Below are positions 32,257 through 39,634 of a stretch of DNA of 39,634 nucleotides, piece by piece (within the stretch, counting starts at the first letter, position 1; each line of letters begins with the position of its first letter). Both the position numbers and the translations under genes were made by a program. The stretch spans positions 1 through 39,634 of the forward strand of contig MGST01000199.1 in assembly GCA_001798605.1 (NCBI GenBank). The letters are read 5' to 3'. This stretch comes from Deltaproteobacteria bacterium RIFOXYA12_FULL_58_15. GTDB lineage: Bacteria > Myxococcota > XYA12-FULL-58-9. The notes under the pieces are model-generated. The model saw only the letters and a program-made list of their open reading frames with translations, made no database searches and had not been told where the DNA came from.

Positions 32257-33333
32257 ATGCGGGTAGCCCTCGTTCATGACTGGTTGGTGTCCCAACGTGG
32301 TGGTGAGCACGTCTTGGTCGAGATGGCCAAGATGTTCCCAGGGGCGCCTATCTACACTCTGGTGCACTCCCCAGGCAGCGTGTCGCCAATCCTCGAAGAG
32401 CACCGTATCATCACCAGCTTCATCCAACGCCTTCCCGGTGCGCCGCGCCGTTTTCGTCAATACTTGCCGCTGTTTCCTCTTGCAGTGGAAAGATGGGACC
32501 TTCGCGAGTTCGAGTTGATACTGTCTACCAGCCACTGTGTCGCCAAGGGCGTGCGAATCGTGCCGGGTCAGCGCCACATTTCCTACATTCACACACCCAT
32601 GCGCTACATTTGGCACCAAATGCCCGCATATGTTCCGCATGTGCCAGGCCGGGGTCTCCTCAGGGTCGCGGCACGGATGGGTGTCGTGCCGCTCCGGAAG
32701 TGGGACGTTGCCACGAGTGCCCGACCGTCGACGTTGGTTGCGAATTCTCGGCATGTAGCAGGCCTAATCGAGGAGGTTTGGGGCCGCACGGCTTTGGTGA
32801 TTCACCCACCGGTGGATGTCGGTTTTTTTGGTGACGCACCGGAACAACCGCGGAGCGGCTACCTCGCCGTCAGTGCCCTGGTGCCATACAAGCGCGTCGA
32901 CTTGGCGGTTAGGGTGTGCACGGGCCTGGGCTTGTCGCTTACCGTTGTCGGGGACGGGCCAGAGCTCCGGCGGTTGCGGCGCATGGCCGGTCCCAGCATC
33001 CGCTTCCTTGGTGCCTTGAGGGCCACCGAGTTGCGGGACGAATACGCCAAGGCCAGAGCCCTGTTGTTTTGTGGCGTTGAGGACTTCGGCATGGTCATGG
33101 TTGAGTCCCTGGCTGCGGGATGCCCCGTGGTGGCCTTGGGGCATGGGGGGGCACTGGAGATCGTTTCCCATGAGGCCGGGGTGCTGTTTCTCGAACAAAC
33201 CGAAGTGGCCCTAGGGGATGCGATTGCTCGCTTCGAGGGTCGACAATTCGATCCTGCCCAGGTCAAACGGCAATCCCATCTCTTCTCTCGGGAACGTTTT
33301 GTGCGTTCATTGGGACAACTGATTTACTCATGA
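32257..33333 (+). CDS. Glycosyltransferase family 4 (WbaZ-like)
   Basis: The product from ATG 32257 is 358 aa. It begins with VALVHDWLVSQRGGEHVLVEMAK and has the WbaZ-type GT4 features: SYIHTPMRYIWHQ, VVANSRHVAGLIEE with a valine-for-alanine difference, VIHPPVDVGFF, AVSALVPYKRVDLAV and the E-x7-E motif EDFGMVMVESLAAG. It would transfer a mannose-like or other sugar in repeat-unit assembly. It starts 16 bp after rfbB. A longer in-frame reading into rfbB is not meaningful. Confidence 0.93.
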   Translation: MRVALVHDWLVSQRGGEHVLVEMAKMFPGAPIYTLVHSPGSVSPILEEHRIITSFIQRLPGAPRRFRQYLPLFPLAVERWDLREFELILSTSHCVAKGVRIVPGQRHISYIHTPMRYIWHQMPAYVPHVPGRGLLRVAARMGVVPLRKWDVATSARPSTLVANSRHVAGLIEEVWGRTALVIHPPVDVGFFGDAPEQPRSGYLAVSALVPYKRVDLAVRVCTGLGLSLTVVGDGPELRRLRRMAGPSIRFLGALRATELRDEYAKARALLFCGVEDFGMVMVESLAAGCPVVALGHGGALEIVSHEAGVLFLEQTEVALGDAIARFEGRQFDPAQVKRQSHLFSRERFVRSLGQLIYS

Positions 33334-33482
33334 TTCTCAAATGGTACGAGAGCCCAAGGCGCGTGGGAAAGCTTTGCGTAACTGTGACAGACATGTCGCA
33401 TCTTTGTCCCCCGAAACCAAGTGACGCTGGACGCGACTGCCGGGCACATGTTATCTGCATGAAAATACTTCTTTTTTTGTCC

Positions 33483-33511
33483 TTGTCATAGCACCGTTCG
33501 AGGTGTGATTA
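33483..33511 (+). promoter_or_regulatory. Weak candidate promoter for the first phosphoglycosyltransferase gene
   Basis: TTGTCA (33483-33488) and TGATTA (33506-33511) are 17 bp apart, 24 bp before ATG 33536. The gap to the preceding gene is 202 bp, the largest gap in the cluster. A T-run (33472-33478) lies just before but no hairpin precedes it. Confidence 0.3.
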
Positions 33512-33535
33512 TTGCATGCGGCTGTGCGGGACTCG

Positions 33536-34936
33536 ATGTTGAAGCGCAACCACAGGTTTTTCCAATCTGCACAGGTGATACGAGACTCACTGTTGGTTGG
33601 CTGTGCGTTTTTCATCGCCCACCATGTTCGTTTCTCCTTCCCCAATCTTTTGCCCTTCGGCACGGTATCACCGGAACAGGAAACCTTCTGGGTGGGGATG
33701 ATGGCGGTCATTTTGTGGCCCGCCATCGGATGGATGAGTGGTCTTTATGTGAGTCGGAGGTCACGCTCCATAGCCGCTGAAGTGTTCGACGTCATTAGGG
33801 TTTCCATTGTTGCCTTCGTCGTGTTGGTTACCTTGACCTACTACATTCGCGACGAGCGTTTTTCCCGTGGCACTTTGCTTTTGTGGACAGGATTCTCCTC
33901 GGTTGCCGTGGGGGCGTCTCGAGCCGCATTACGCATTTTTTTGCGGAAACTGCGGTTTCGCGGCTACAACCTTCGCCATGTCGTGATTGTGGGGGTGGGC
34001 AACACCGCCAGGCGAGTGTGGTCCACCATTCGTGAGCAGCAGCGCCTTGGATTGCGCCTGCGCGGTTTTGTCGCCCTCGACGAGGACCAAGCGCTCGTGG
34101 GGGAAAAGGTGGACGGTGTTCCCGTGCTTGGGACAGTCCGGCAGTTGCGGGAGCTGGTGCAGGGGACAGACCAGGTGCTGGTGGCTCTGTCAATTGAAAA
34201 ACTTGGCGCTCTCAAAGAAATCATGGGGATCTTGTCCCAGGAGCCGGTGGACGTCCGGTTGGTGCCCGACTTTTACCAATACGCCACCCTTTACGGTAGC
34301 ATTGACGAGCTCGCCGGATTGCCGATTATCAACCTGCAGGCGACGCCATTGATGGGTTGGGGGTTCGTGACCAAGCGGCTGTTTGACATCGTCGTTTCAG
34401 GCATTGGACTGGTGCTATTGGCACCCGTTTTGGCGGTTGTCACCTTGTGGGTTCGCCTTGCCAGCGGTGGGCCGGTTCTCTATCGCCAGGAACGGGTAGG
34501 GATGGACGGCAAGCCCTTCGACATGTTCAAGTTTCGCACCATGAGGCTCGACGCCGAGACCGACGGTGCCCATAGGGCCGTTCCCGGCGACCCTCGGTGT
34601 ACCCGCGAGGGAGTTTGGTTGCGGCGTCTCTCTCTCGACGAGCTTCCGCAGCTTTGGAACGTGTTTAGGGGCGACATGAGTTTGGTCGGCCCGCGGCCGG
34701 AACGACCTTGTTTTATAGAGGATTTCAAACGGGAAATCCCGCGCTACGGACTGCGCCACAAGATCAAAGCCGGTATTACAGGTTGGGCCCAGGTCAACGG
34801 TATGCGCGGTAACACGAGCGTCGAAAAAAGGATCGAGCTCGATTTGTACTATATTGAGAATTGGTCGTTGTCTTTGGACATCAAGATTCTGATTCGCACC
34901 GTGCTCGGCGGGTTCCTCTCCCCGAACGCTTACTAA
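33536..34936 (+). CDS. Polyprenyl-phosphate sugar-1-phosphate transferase (WcaJ type), first copy
   Basis: This enzyme starts a glycan by moving a sugar-1-phosphate onto undecaprenyl phosphate in the inner membrane. From ATG 33536 the protein has 466 aa: several membrane helices in residues about 15-130, a Rossmann-like cytosolic domain (HVVIVGVGNTARRVW), and the phosphoglycosyltransferase catalytic domain from about 278 (KRLFDIVVSGIGLVLLAPVL, YRQERVGMDGKPFDMFKFRT, LSLDELPQLWNVFRGDMS with the Asp-Glu dyad, VGPRPERP, KIKAGITGWAQVNG). The layout is that of undecaprenyl-phosphate glucose phosphotransferases. The sugar is not certain. Confidence 0.94.
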   Translation: MLKRNHRFFQSAQVIRDSLLVGCAFFIAHHVRFSFPNLLPFGTVSPEQETFWVGMMAVILWPAIGWMSGLYVSRRSRSIAAEVFDVIRVSIVAFVVLVTLTYYIRDERFSRGTLLLWTGFSSVAVGASRAALRIFLRKLRFRGYNLRHVVIVGVGNTARRVWSTIREQQRLGLRLRGFVALDEDQALVGEKVDGVPVLGTVRQLRELVQGTDQVLVALSIEKLGALKEIMGILSQEPVDVRLVPDFYQYATLYGSIDELAGLPIINLQATPLMGWGFVTKRLFDIVVSGIGLVLLAPVLAVVTLWVRLASGGPVLYRQERVGMDGKPFDMFKFRTMRLDAETDGAHRAVPGDPRCTREGVWLRRLSLDELPQLWNVFRGDMSLVGPRPERPCFIEDFKREIPRYGLRHKIKAGITGWAQVNGMRGNTSVEKRIELDLYYIENWSLSLDIKILIRTVLGGFLSPNAY

Positions 34937-34951
34937 AACCAACGTTGGTTT
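34936..34951. other. Perfect 16-bp palindrome directly after the first phosphoglycosyltransferase gene
   Basis: AAACCAACGTTGGTTT overlaps the last base of the TAA stop. It can be an operator for a dimeric repressor ahead of the aminotransferase gene at 35010, or a small hairpin; it is not a classic terminator, since no T-run of note follows. Confidence 0.5.
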
Positions 34952-35009
34952 AGGATACACGATTTGCTAAGTTGCCGCCGCCGGGTTTCTGGCATGAGGT
35001 GAGAATACC

Positions 35010-36122
35010 ATGACCGTTCCATTTCTCGATTTGCCGCGAATGCACCAACCTCTCCTCGATGAGATCGACGCTGCGATTTCGGGGCTCATTGCCGAAGCAC
35101 GTTTCATTGGCGGCCCCGCGATCACCGCATTCGAACAAGCCTTCGCGCGCACCTGCGACGTCAAAGGGTGCGTGGGAGTCGGGAACGGCACGGACGCACT
35201 GACCTTGGCGCTCAAAGTGCTTGGCATTGGCCCGGGTGATGAAGTGGTCGTTCCCGCGCACACTTTTATTGCCACCGCTGAAGCGGTTAGCAATGTTGGG
35301 GCGACGCCGCGGTTCGTCGACATCGACGAGAAGACTTACACGCTGGATCCCAAGTGTTTGGCGGCGGTGGATACCACCAAGGTCAAGGCGGTGATGCCAG
35401 TGCATCTCTATGGGCAACCCGCTGACCTCGATCCAATCATGACGATGTCAAAGAAGCACGGCTGGCGGGTGATCGAAGACTGTGCCCAGGCGCATGCGGC
35501 ACGGTATGGCGAGCGCACCGCCGGCAGCATGGGAGATCTTGCTGGCTTCTCGTTCTACCCGGGCAAGAATCTCGGCGCCTTTGGCGATGGTGGCGCAGTG
35601 GTCGGCAACGACCTCGAGCTGCTCGACCGTTTGCGTCGAGTCGCCGATCATGGACGTCAGACCAAACAGGCACATGGCGAGATAGGATTGAACAGCCGCC
35701 TCGACTCGATTCAGGCGGCGGTCCTCGGCATCAAGCTCAAACATCTCGACGACTGGAATCGCCGTCGCGCCAGAGCTGCTTCTTGGTACGACGAACGGCT
35801 GGCCGGTATCAGTGGCCTGACCGTACCGTACAGGGCGGCAGGTCGGACTCACATCTACCACCTCTATGTTGTTCTGGTTCCCGACCGCAACGCGTTGCAA
35901 AGCGCTCTCAATGAGGTTGGCATTCAATCGGGTATTCACTACGCAATACCGCTGCACTTACAACCTGCCTACGCCCATCTCGGCTACGCTGCCGGCGATT
36001 TCCCGGTGTCGGAGCGAGTGACGGCGACATGCTTGAGCCTGCCAATGTTCCCAGACCTTGAGGAAGCGCAAGTCGATCAGGTAGCCACCGCCATTCGTGA
36101 TCACATGCGGGCAGGGGGCTGA
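35010..36122 (+). CDS. DegT/DnrJ/EryC1-family sugar aminotransferase
   Basis: A PLP-dependent enzyme of 370 aa that puts an amino group on a keto sugar nucleotide. The PLP Lys is K186 (FSFYPGKNLGAFGDGG), with DCAQAHAA before it, VGNGTDALTLALKVLG near the N-terminus, VPAHTFIATAEAV, HLYGQPADLDPIM, and the late GLNSRLDSIQAAVLGIKL and HLYVVLV. The sequence is like WlbC/WbpE and FdtB/QdtB, enzymes for 3-amino sugars; 4-amino types cannot be excluded. It is followed 3 bp later by the Gfo/Idh dehydrogenase, so the two are probably co-translated. Confidence 0.95.
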   Translation: MTVPFLDLPRMHQPLLDEIDAAISGLIAEARFIGGPAITAFEQAFARTCDVKGCVGVGNGTDALTLALKVLGIGPGDEVVVPAHTFIATAEAVSNVGATPRFVDIDEKTYTLDPKCLAAVDTTKVKAVMPVHLYGQPADLDPIMTMSKKHGWRVIEDCAQAHAARYGERTAGSMGDLAGFSFYPGKNLGAFGDGGAVVGNDLELLDRLRRVADHGRQTKQAHGEIGLNSRLDSIQAAVLGIKLKHLDDWNRRRARAASWYDERLAGISGLTVPYRAAGRTHIYHLYVVLVPDRNALQSALNEVGIQSGIHYAIPLHLQPAYAHLGYAAGDFPVSERVTATCLSLPMFPDLEEAQVDQVATAIRDHMRAGG

Positions 36123-36125
36123 ATC

Positions 36126-37127
36126 ATGGCCAGAATAGCGGTTGTTGGCGCCGGATACTGGGGCCCGAACCTCGTTCGCAACTTTTACGCCCACGAGAGT
36201 TGCGGCGAACTGTGGGTGTGCGAACAGGATCAACAGCGATTAGAACGAGTGCGGTCCCGTTTTCCTGGAATCCACTACACCCGAAGTTTTGATGAGATCA
36301 TCGATTCGGACTTGGACGGAGTGGTGGTGGCCACAACGGTTGGCACTCACTATGAGTTGGCGAAGCGCGCCCTCGAAGCAGGCAAACATGTCTTCGTGGA
36401 GAAACCCCTTGCCGTGTCGGTGAAGAAGGCCGAGGAACTCGTTGATCTTGCCGCCAAGAAAGGTAAGACCCTGATGGTGGGACACACCTTTGAGTACAGC
36501 CCTCCGGTGCTCAAGGTGAAAGAGCTCATCGACACGGGAGAGCTCGGGCGCATCTTCTTTGTCTCGAGCATGCGGGTGAACCTCGGCCTGCATCAGAAAG
36601 ATGTCTCGGTTATTTGGGATTTGGCACCACACGACTTTTCGATACTGTTCTGCTGGCTCGGCGAAGTACCCACCTCGATTTCAACAACGGGCAATGCTTT
36701 CGTCCAAAAGGGGATCCCTGACGTCGCGTTCATCTCTGCAAGATTCCCCTCCGGGACGATAGCCCACCTTGAGGTCAGCTGGCTCGCGCCGTCCAAGCTG
36801 CGTCGCACGGCCATCGTGGGCGATAAGAAGATGGCGGTTTACGACGACACCGAGGCCACCGAGAAGGTCAAGATCTTCGATCGTGGCGTCGACTTCAAAT
36901 ACCCGGAAACCTTTGGCGAGTATCAGCTCTCCTACCGCACCGGTGATATCCTCAGCCCAAAGCTTGCGCAACACGAGCCTTTGGCAATGGAGACACTCGA
37001 GTTCCTGCGGGCCATTGACGAAGGCATCGTACCGAGGTCCGACGGCGAATCGGGCCTGCGCGTGGTGCGCGCCCTGGATGCAGCCCAAAGGAGCATGGAG
37101 GCGGGCGGCAGCCCAGTCCAACTCTAA
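36126..37127 (+). CDS. Gfo/Idh/MocA-family sugar dehydrogenase (WlbA-like)
   Basis: A 333-aa NAD(P)-dependent oxidoreductase. It has a dinucleotide-binding VVGAGYWGPNLVRNF, the EKPLAVSVKKAEELV motif and the family's C-terminal beta-sheet domain (DLAPHDFSIL, AHLEVSWLAPSKLRR). Together with the adjacent aminotransferase this fits the WlbA role, oxidation at C3 of a UDP-sugar before transamination. Three bp separate it from the upstream gene. The substrate is an inference. Confidence 0.92.
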   Translation: MARIAVVGAGYWGPNLVRNFYAHESCGELWVCEQDQQRLERVRSRFPGIHYTRSFDEIIDSDLDGVVVATTVGTHYELAKRALEAGKHVFVEKPLAVSVKKAEELVDLAAKKGKTLMVGHTFEYSPPVLKVKELIDTGELGRIFFVSSMRVNLGLHQKDVSVIWDLAPHDFSILFCWLGEVPTSISTTGNAFVQKGIPDVAFISARFPSGTIAHLEVSWLAPSKLRRTAIVGDKKMAVYDDTEATEKVKIFDRGVDFKYPETFGEYQLSYRTGDILSPKLAQHEPLAMETLEFLRAIDEGIVPRSDGESGLRVVRALDAAQRSMEAGGSPVQL

Positions 37128-37167
37128 CCAAGGACGTCGGTCGCTGCACGGGCCGTCGAGCTCAGTC

Positions 37168-38637
37168 ATGCGCGAGAGGAACCTCTACCAGCAAAAGCTC
37201 GTCCTGCTCGTGTTGGACGTACTTGCGTTCTTCGGCGCGCTGCACCTGGCTATCTGGTTGCGTTATTCTGCCAACCTTCCGTTCTCCAAAGCGGGTTCGG
37301 CACCCTGGGAGCAAATCCTCCAGGCCTTTCCTTTTGTGGCGTTGGTGTGGCTTACGGTGAGCGCCGCATTCGGTAGCTATCGCATTCGCCAGTCAGCCTT
37401 TCAGGAGAGCTCCGCGGTGGTGCGGGCGACCCTTGTTACGTTTTTGGCGGTGTTGTCTGCGACCTTCTTTTATCGGGGGTTTAGCTACTCACGCGGCATG
37501 ATCGGTTTCTTCATTCCGTTGGTGTTGGTCGCGGTCATGGCTGCCCGCATCGGTTTTCGTGCCCTGCGCCGCCGGGCATTGCGTCGGTTCGCCGGCCGTG
37601 ACCGTATTGCCATACTGGGACAGAGTCGCATTGGCACGAGCCTTATCCAGGGTCTCCTGCGCGATGCTGACTACCATGAGGTCGTCGGCTTCATCGAGAT
37701 TGATACTGCCCAACGGGAGGATGCTGCCGGAGATTCGACCCCCTGGTCTGTTGGTGAGCAGGTGCTGCGGCGTCTAGGCCACGTGAGCGACATCGAGGAG
37801 CTCTGCAGCAGGGATGCATTTGACTCAATCATCTTGGTTGACCGCAAGCTCGCCGAAGCCACAATGCTCGACACCATTGACGCCTGTCTGCGGCATCAGG
37901 TGTCATGGAGCATGATCCCGGCGGTCCACGAGCTGCTCTTGGACCGGGCTCGTGTCGACCTCATCGAGGGCATTCCGCTGGTAGGAATGCGCTGCAGCAA
38001 TATCGTCGGATTCAACTGGATGCTCAAACGTGTGACAGACGTTGTCGTCTCAGTGCTCGCCATCATCATGGTGGCACCCTTGATGTTGTTGGTTGCCATT
38101 GGCATCAAGCTCAGCTCCCCTGGGCCGGTTTTTTACATGCATGAGCGGGTGGGGCACCGCGGCAAGACATTCCCATTTCTCAAGTTTCGTTCGATGCATA
38201 CGGGAAATGACGATGCCATCCACCGTGAGTACACCCGCAAATGGATCGAGAACAACGAAGCGCACACACATGAGGGCGACAAAGAGGTCCACAAGATTGT
38301 CAACGACCCGCGGGTGTTTCGTCTCGGTCGTTTCATTCGCAGGTACTCCATCGATGAGCTGCCACAGCTATTCAACGTTCTGCGGGGCGAGATGTCACTG
38401 ATCGGTCCACGCCCGGCCATTCCCTACGAAGTCGACGTCTATCGCGAATGGCATCGCCGCCGTTTCGAGGCACCGCCTGGCATCACGGGTCTGTGGCAGG
38501 TGTCTGGGCGCAATCGTTTGTCATTCGAGGAGATGATCAAGCTCGATATTGATTACCTTGAGAACTGGTCGCTTCTATTGGACCTGCGCATCCTGGTGCG
38601 AACTGTGCGCGTCGTGTTGTTCGAGCACGCGTTCTGA
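37168..38637 (+). CDS. Polyprenyl-phosphate sugar-1-phosphate transferase, second copy
   Basis: The 489-aa product starts at ATG 37168 (MRERNLYQQKLVLLVLDVLA). It has membrane helices in about residues 12-135, a nucleotide-binding-like middle domain (RIAILGQSRIGTSLIQ) and the catalytic domain from about 285 (LKRVTDVVVSVLAIIMVAPL, YMHERVGHRGKTFPFLKFRS, SIDELPQLFNVLRGEMSLIG, PPGITGLWQVSGRNRLSFEE). It has an insert of about 30 charged residues (IHREYTRKWIENNEAHTHEG) between the two catalytic parts. It differs clearly from the first copy (33536), so it is not a recent duplicate. It ends the + strand cluster. Confidence 0.94.
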   Translation: MRERNLYQQKLVLLVLDVLAFFGALHLAIWLRYSANLPFSKAGSAPWEQILQAFPFVALVWLTVSAAFGSYRIRQSAFQESSAVVRATLVTFLAVLSATFFYRGFSYSRGMIGFFIPLVLVAVMAARIGFRALRRRALRRFAGRDRIAILGQSRIGTSLIQGLLRDADYHEVVGFIEIDTAQREDAAGDSTPWSVGEQVLRRLGHVSDIEELCSRDAFDSIILVDRKLAEATMLDTIDACLRHQVSWSMIPAVHELLLDRARVDLIEGIPLVGMRCSNIVGFNWMLKRVTDVVVSVLAIIMVAPLMLLVAIGIKLSSPGPVFYMHERVGHRGKTFPFLKFRSMHTGNDDAIHREYTRKWIENNEAHTHEGDKEVHKIVNDPRVFRLGRFIRRYSIDELPQLFNVLRGEMSLIGPRPAIPYEVDVYREWHRRRFEAPPGITGLWQVSGRNRLSFEEMIKLDIDYLENWSLLLDLRILVRTVRVVLFEHAF

Positions 38638-38676
38638 TTCCCCGACGGGTTGTCGTAACCTCGCGAAACCACGGGA

Positions 38677-39634
38677 CTACGGAGCTTTGTTCTTCCCCAC
38701 CCGCTGAAGCCGGTGTCCGTCGCGGAAATCGAGCGCTTGCAGGAATGCCACCAGGGATTCTAAATCATCATTGTTCAGCTCGTAGGCGGGCATTTCGTTC
38801 CAAGCGCTGAGAGTCTGGGGATTGGAGATGGCGCGACTTAGCCATTCTCTGTCCCTGCCTTTGGCAACTACGTTCGACAAGTCAGGTCCACTCCGCCGTC
38901 CGCCTCGACCCAAAATAGTGTGACAGTAACTGCATTCCTCGTGGACGAAAACGTTCAGTCCCTTTGACTCGGCGGCTGTGAGCACTCGTTTGGGCACGAC
39001 GACCTCTTGGCCGTATGATCTCGCCCCGTCGAAGCCCATGAGCGTCAGAAAAATGAGCGCCATCAGCCCCGTGACCCCCAGCGCGACGGGGACGGGTCTC
39101 TTGCCCGGCTGGTGATGGGTGTTCTTTTCGAGGAACGGCACGGCAATGACAATGCATAGACCGCCGATCGGGATGAGCACGGTGCCAATGACTTCCAGGG
39201 GACCCGAGAAGTACGTCAACAGTTGAAACAACCACATGTAGTACCATTCGGGACGGGGCAGGTAGCTCGGGTCGATGGTGCCCGCCACATTCTCTCTCGA
39301 GACGCCGAGCAAGTAGGCCAGGGCAAATACAGCGGCCAACAAGACGGCAAAGATGGTCGAGCTTTTTTGCATATGCTCGGGAAAGAAAGCGTAGGGCCGC
39401 TTCATCTCTTCGGGCCGCACCCGGTCTGAGACCGAGAGGCCGTGGACGCGCACGAGGTAGATGTGGGCGGCAATGAGCCCGATGAACAGTGCCGGCAGCA
39501 CCAACATGTGGATGGAGTAGAAGCGGGTCAGGGTCAACCCAGACACTTCCGCTCCACCCTTGAACAGACGCGTGACCCACTCACCGATCCAAGGTACGTC
39601 ACCTGCTGCGTGGGTACCCACCACCGTGGCCCAG
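38677..39634 (-). CDS. Cytochrome b fused to cytochrome c, C-terminal part (cut by window edge)
   Basis: The frame runs from the window end to the stop at 38677, giving about 318 residues and continuing beyond the edge. It shows cytochrome b features (WATVVGTHAAGDVPWIGEW, LTLTRFYSIHMLVLPALFI with a heme-b His, PEWYYMWLFQLLTYF), several membrane helices, then a C-terminal cytochrome c with the heme-attachment motif CSYCH, and a NEMPAYELN segment likely to carry the axial Met. The product would be a membrane quinol-oxidising subunit of a bc/b6f-type complex that passes electrons to its own heme c. Fusion of a cytochrome b with cytochrome c is known in some lineages. It is convergent with the sugar transferase gene. 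Confidence 0.92.
   Translation of the reverse strand, partial: WATVVGTHAAGDVPWIGEWVTRLFKGGAEVSGLTLTRFYSIHMLVLPALFIGLIAAHIYLVRVHGLSVSDRVRPEEMKRPYAFFPEHMQKSSTIFAVLLAAVFALAYLLGVSRENVAGTIDPSYLPRPEWYYMWLFQLLTYFSGPLEVIGTVLIPIGGLCIVIAVPFLEKNTHHQPGKRPVPVALGVTGLMALIFLTLMGFDGARSYGQEVVVPKRVLTAAESKGLNVFVHEECSYCHTILGRGGRRSGPDLSNVVAKGRDREWLSRAISNPQTLSAWNEMPAYELNNDDLESLVAFLQALDFRDGHRLQRVGKNKAP

Overview
The window looks like chromosomal DNA of a Myxococcota / former Deltaproteobacteria-type bacterium. GC is moderately high (near 58% by eye). Pointers are a Ser/Thr kinase with PEGA-like C-terminal domains, a PP2C phosphatase, a zinc-ribbon/TPR membrane protein, a MerR-like regulator and a sigma-region-4-like protein of a style I associate with this group, a DivIVA homologue beside yggS, and a cytochrome b/c fusion. 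This placement is inference; there is no rRNA marker. I saw no rRNA, tRNA or CRISPR array.

Layout. (1) 1-18627, core genes: an acidic protein cut by the window edge, a left-handed beta-helix N-acetyltransferase with a basic N-terminal extension, lon, a small secreted protein, a CBS-domain (CNNM/CorC-type) membrane protein, a coiled-coil lipoprotein with two PDZ domains, recN, a PP2C phosphatase, an M23 peptidase, then maf-yggS-divIVA-yggU. These are followed by a GAF + degenerate GGDEF protein, a lipoprotein, two small proteins and a Ser/Thr kinase. (2) 18628-26088, accessory zone: two diverged AT-rich direct repeats of about 180 bp around decayed sequence, a small Cys-rich lipoprotein, a 50-bp tandem repeat, a methyltransferase, a frameshifted PL11-type rhamnogalacturonan lyase carrying a 12-A tract, an orphan N-terminal module, a universal stress protein, a helical protein of unknown function, and two regulators. 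(3) 26261-38637, polysaccharide block: a zinc-ribbon/TM/TPR protein, then GT2, GT4, rfbB, GT4, phosphoglycosyltransferase, DegT aminotransferase, Gfo/Idh dehydrogenase and a second phosphoglycosyltransferase, all on +. (4) 38677-39634, minus strand: the C-terminal part of a cytochrome b fused to cytochrome c, cut by the window edge.

How the genes may work together. RfbB would make dTDP-4-keto-6-deoxyglucose. The dehydrogenase and aminotransferase pair resembles the 3-amino-sugar steps of WlbA/WlbC-type pathways, and the acetyltransferase at the far left end is the type that would finish such a sugar. The two phosphoglycosyltransferases could start two glycans or use two sugars, with the GT2 and GT4 enzymes extending the chain. 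No flippase, polymerase or export protein is visible, so the locus is probably not complete here.

The most unusual sequence-level signal is a set of short tandem or direct repeats at gene edges: across the kinase stop codon (25/26 bp), across the rfbB start codon (26 bp), before the zinc-ribbon/TPR gene (9 bp), before the methyltransferase (50 bp) and at the end of the Cys-rich lipoprotein gene (about 180 bp). I did not find a clearly new multi-gene defence or mobile system. The best candidates for something undescribed are the paired AT-rich repeats, the possible slippage control of the lyase, and the Cys/His-bearing sigma-4-like regulator.
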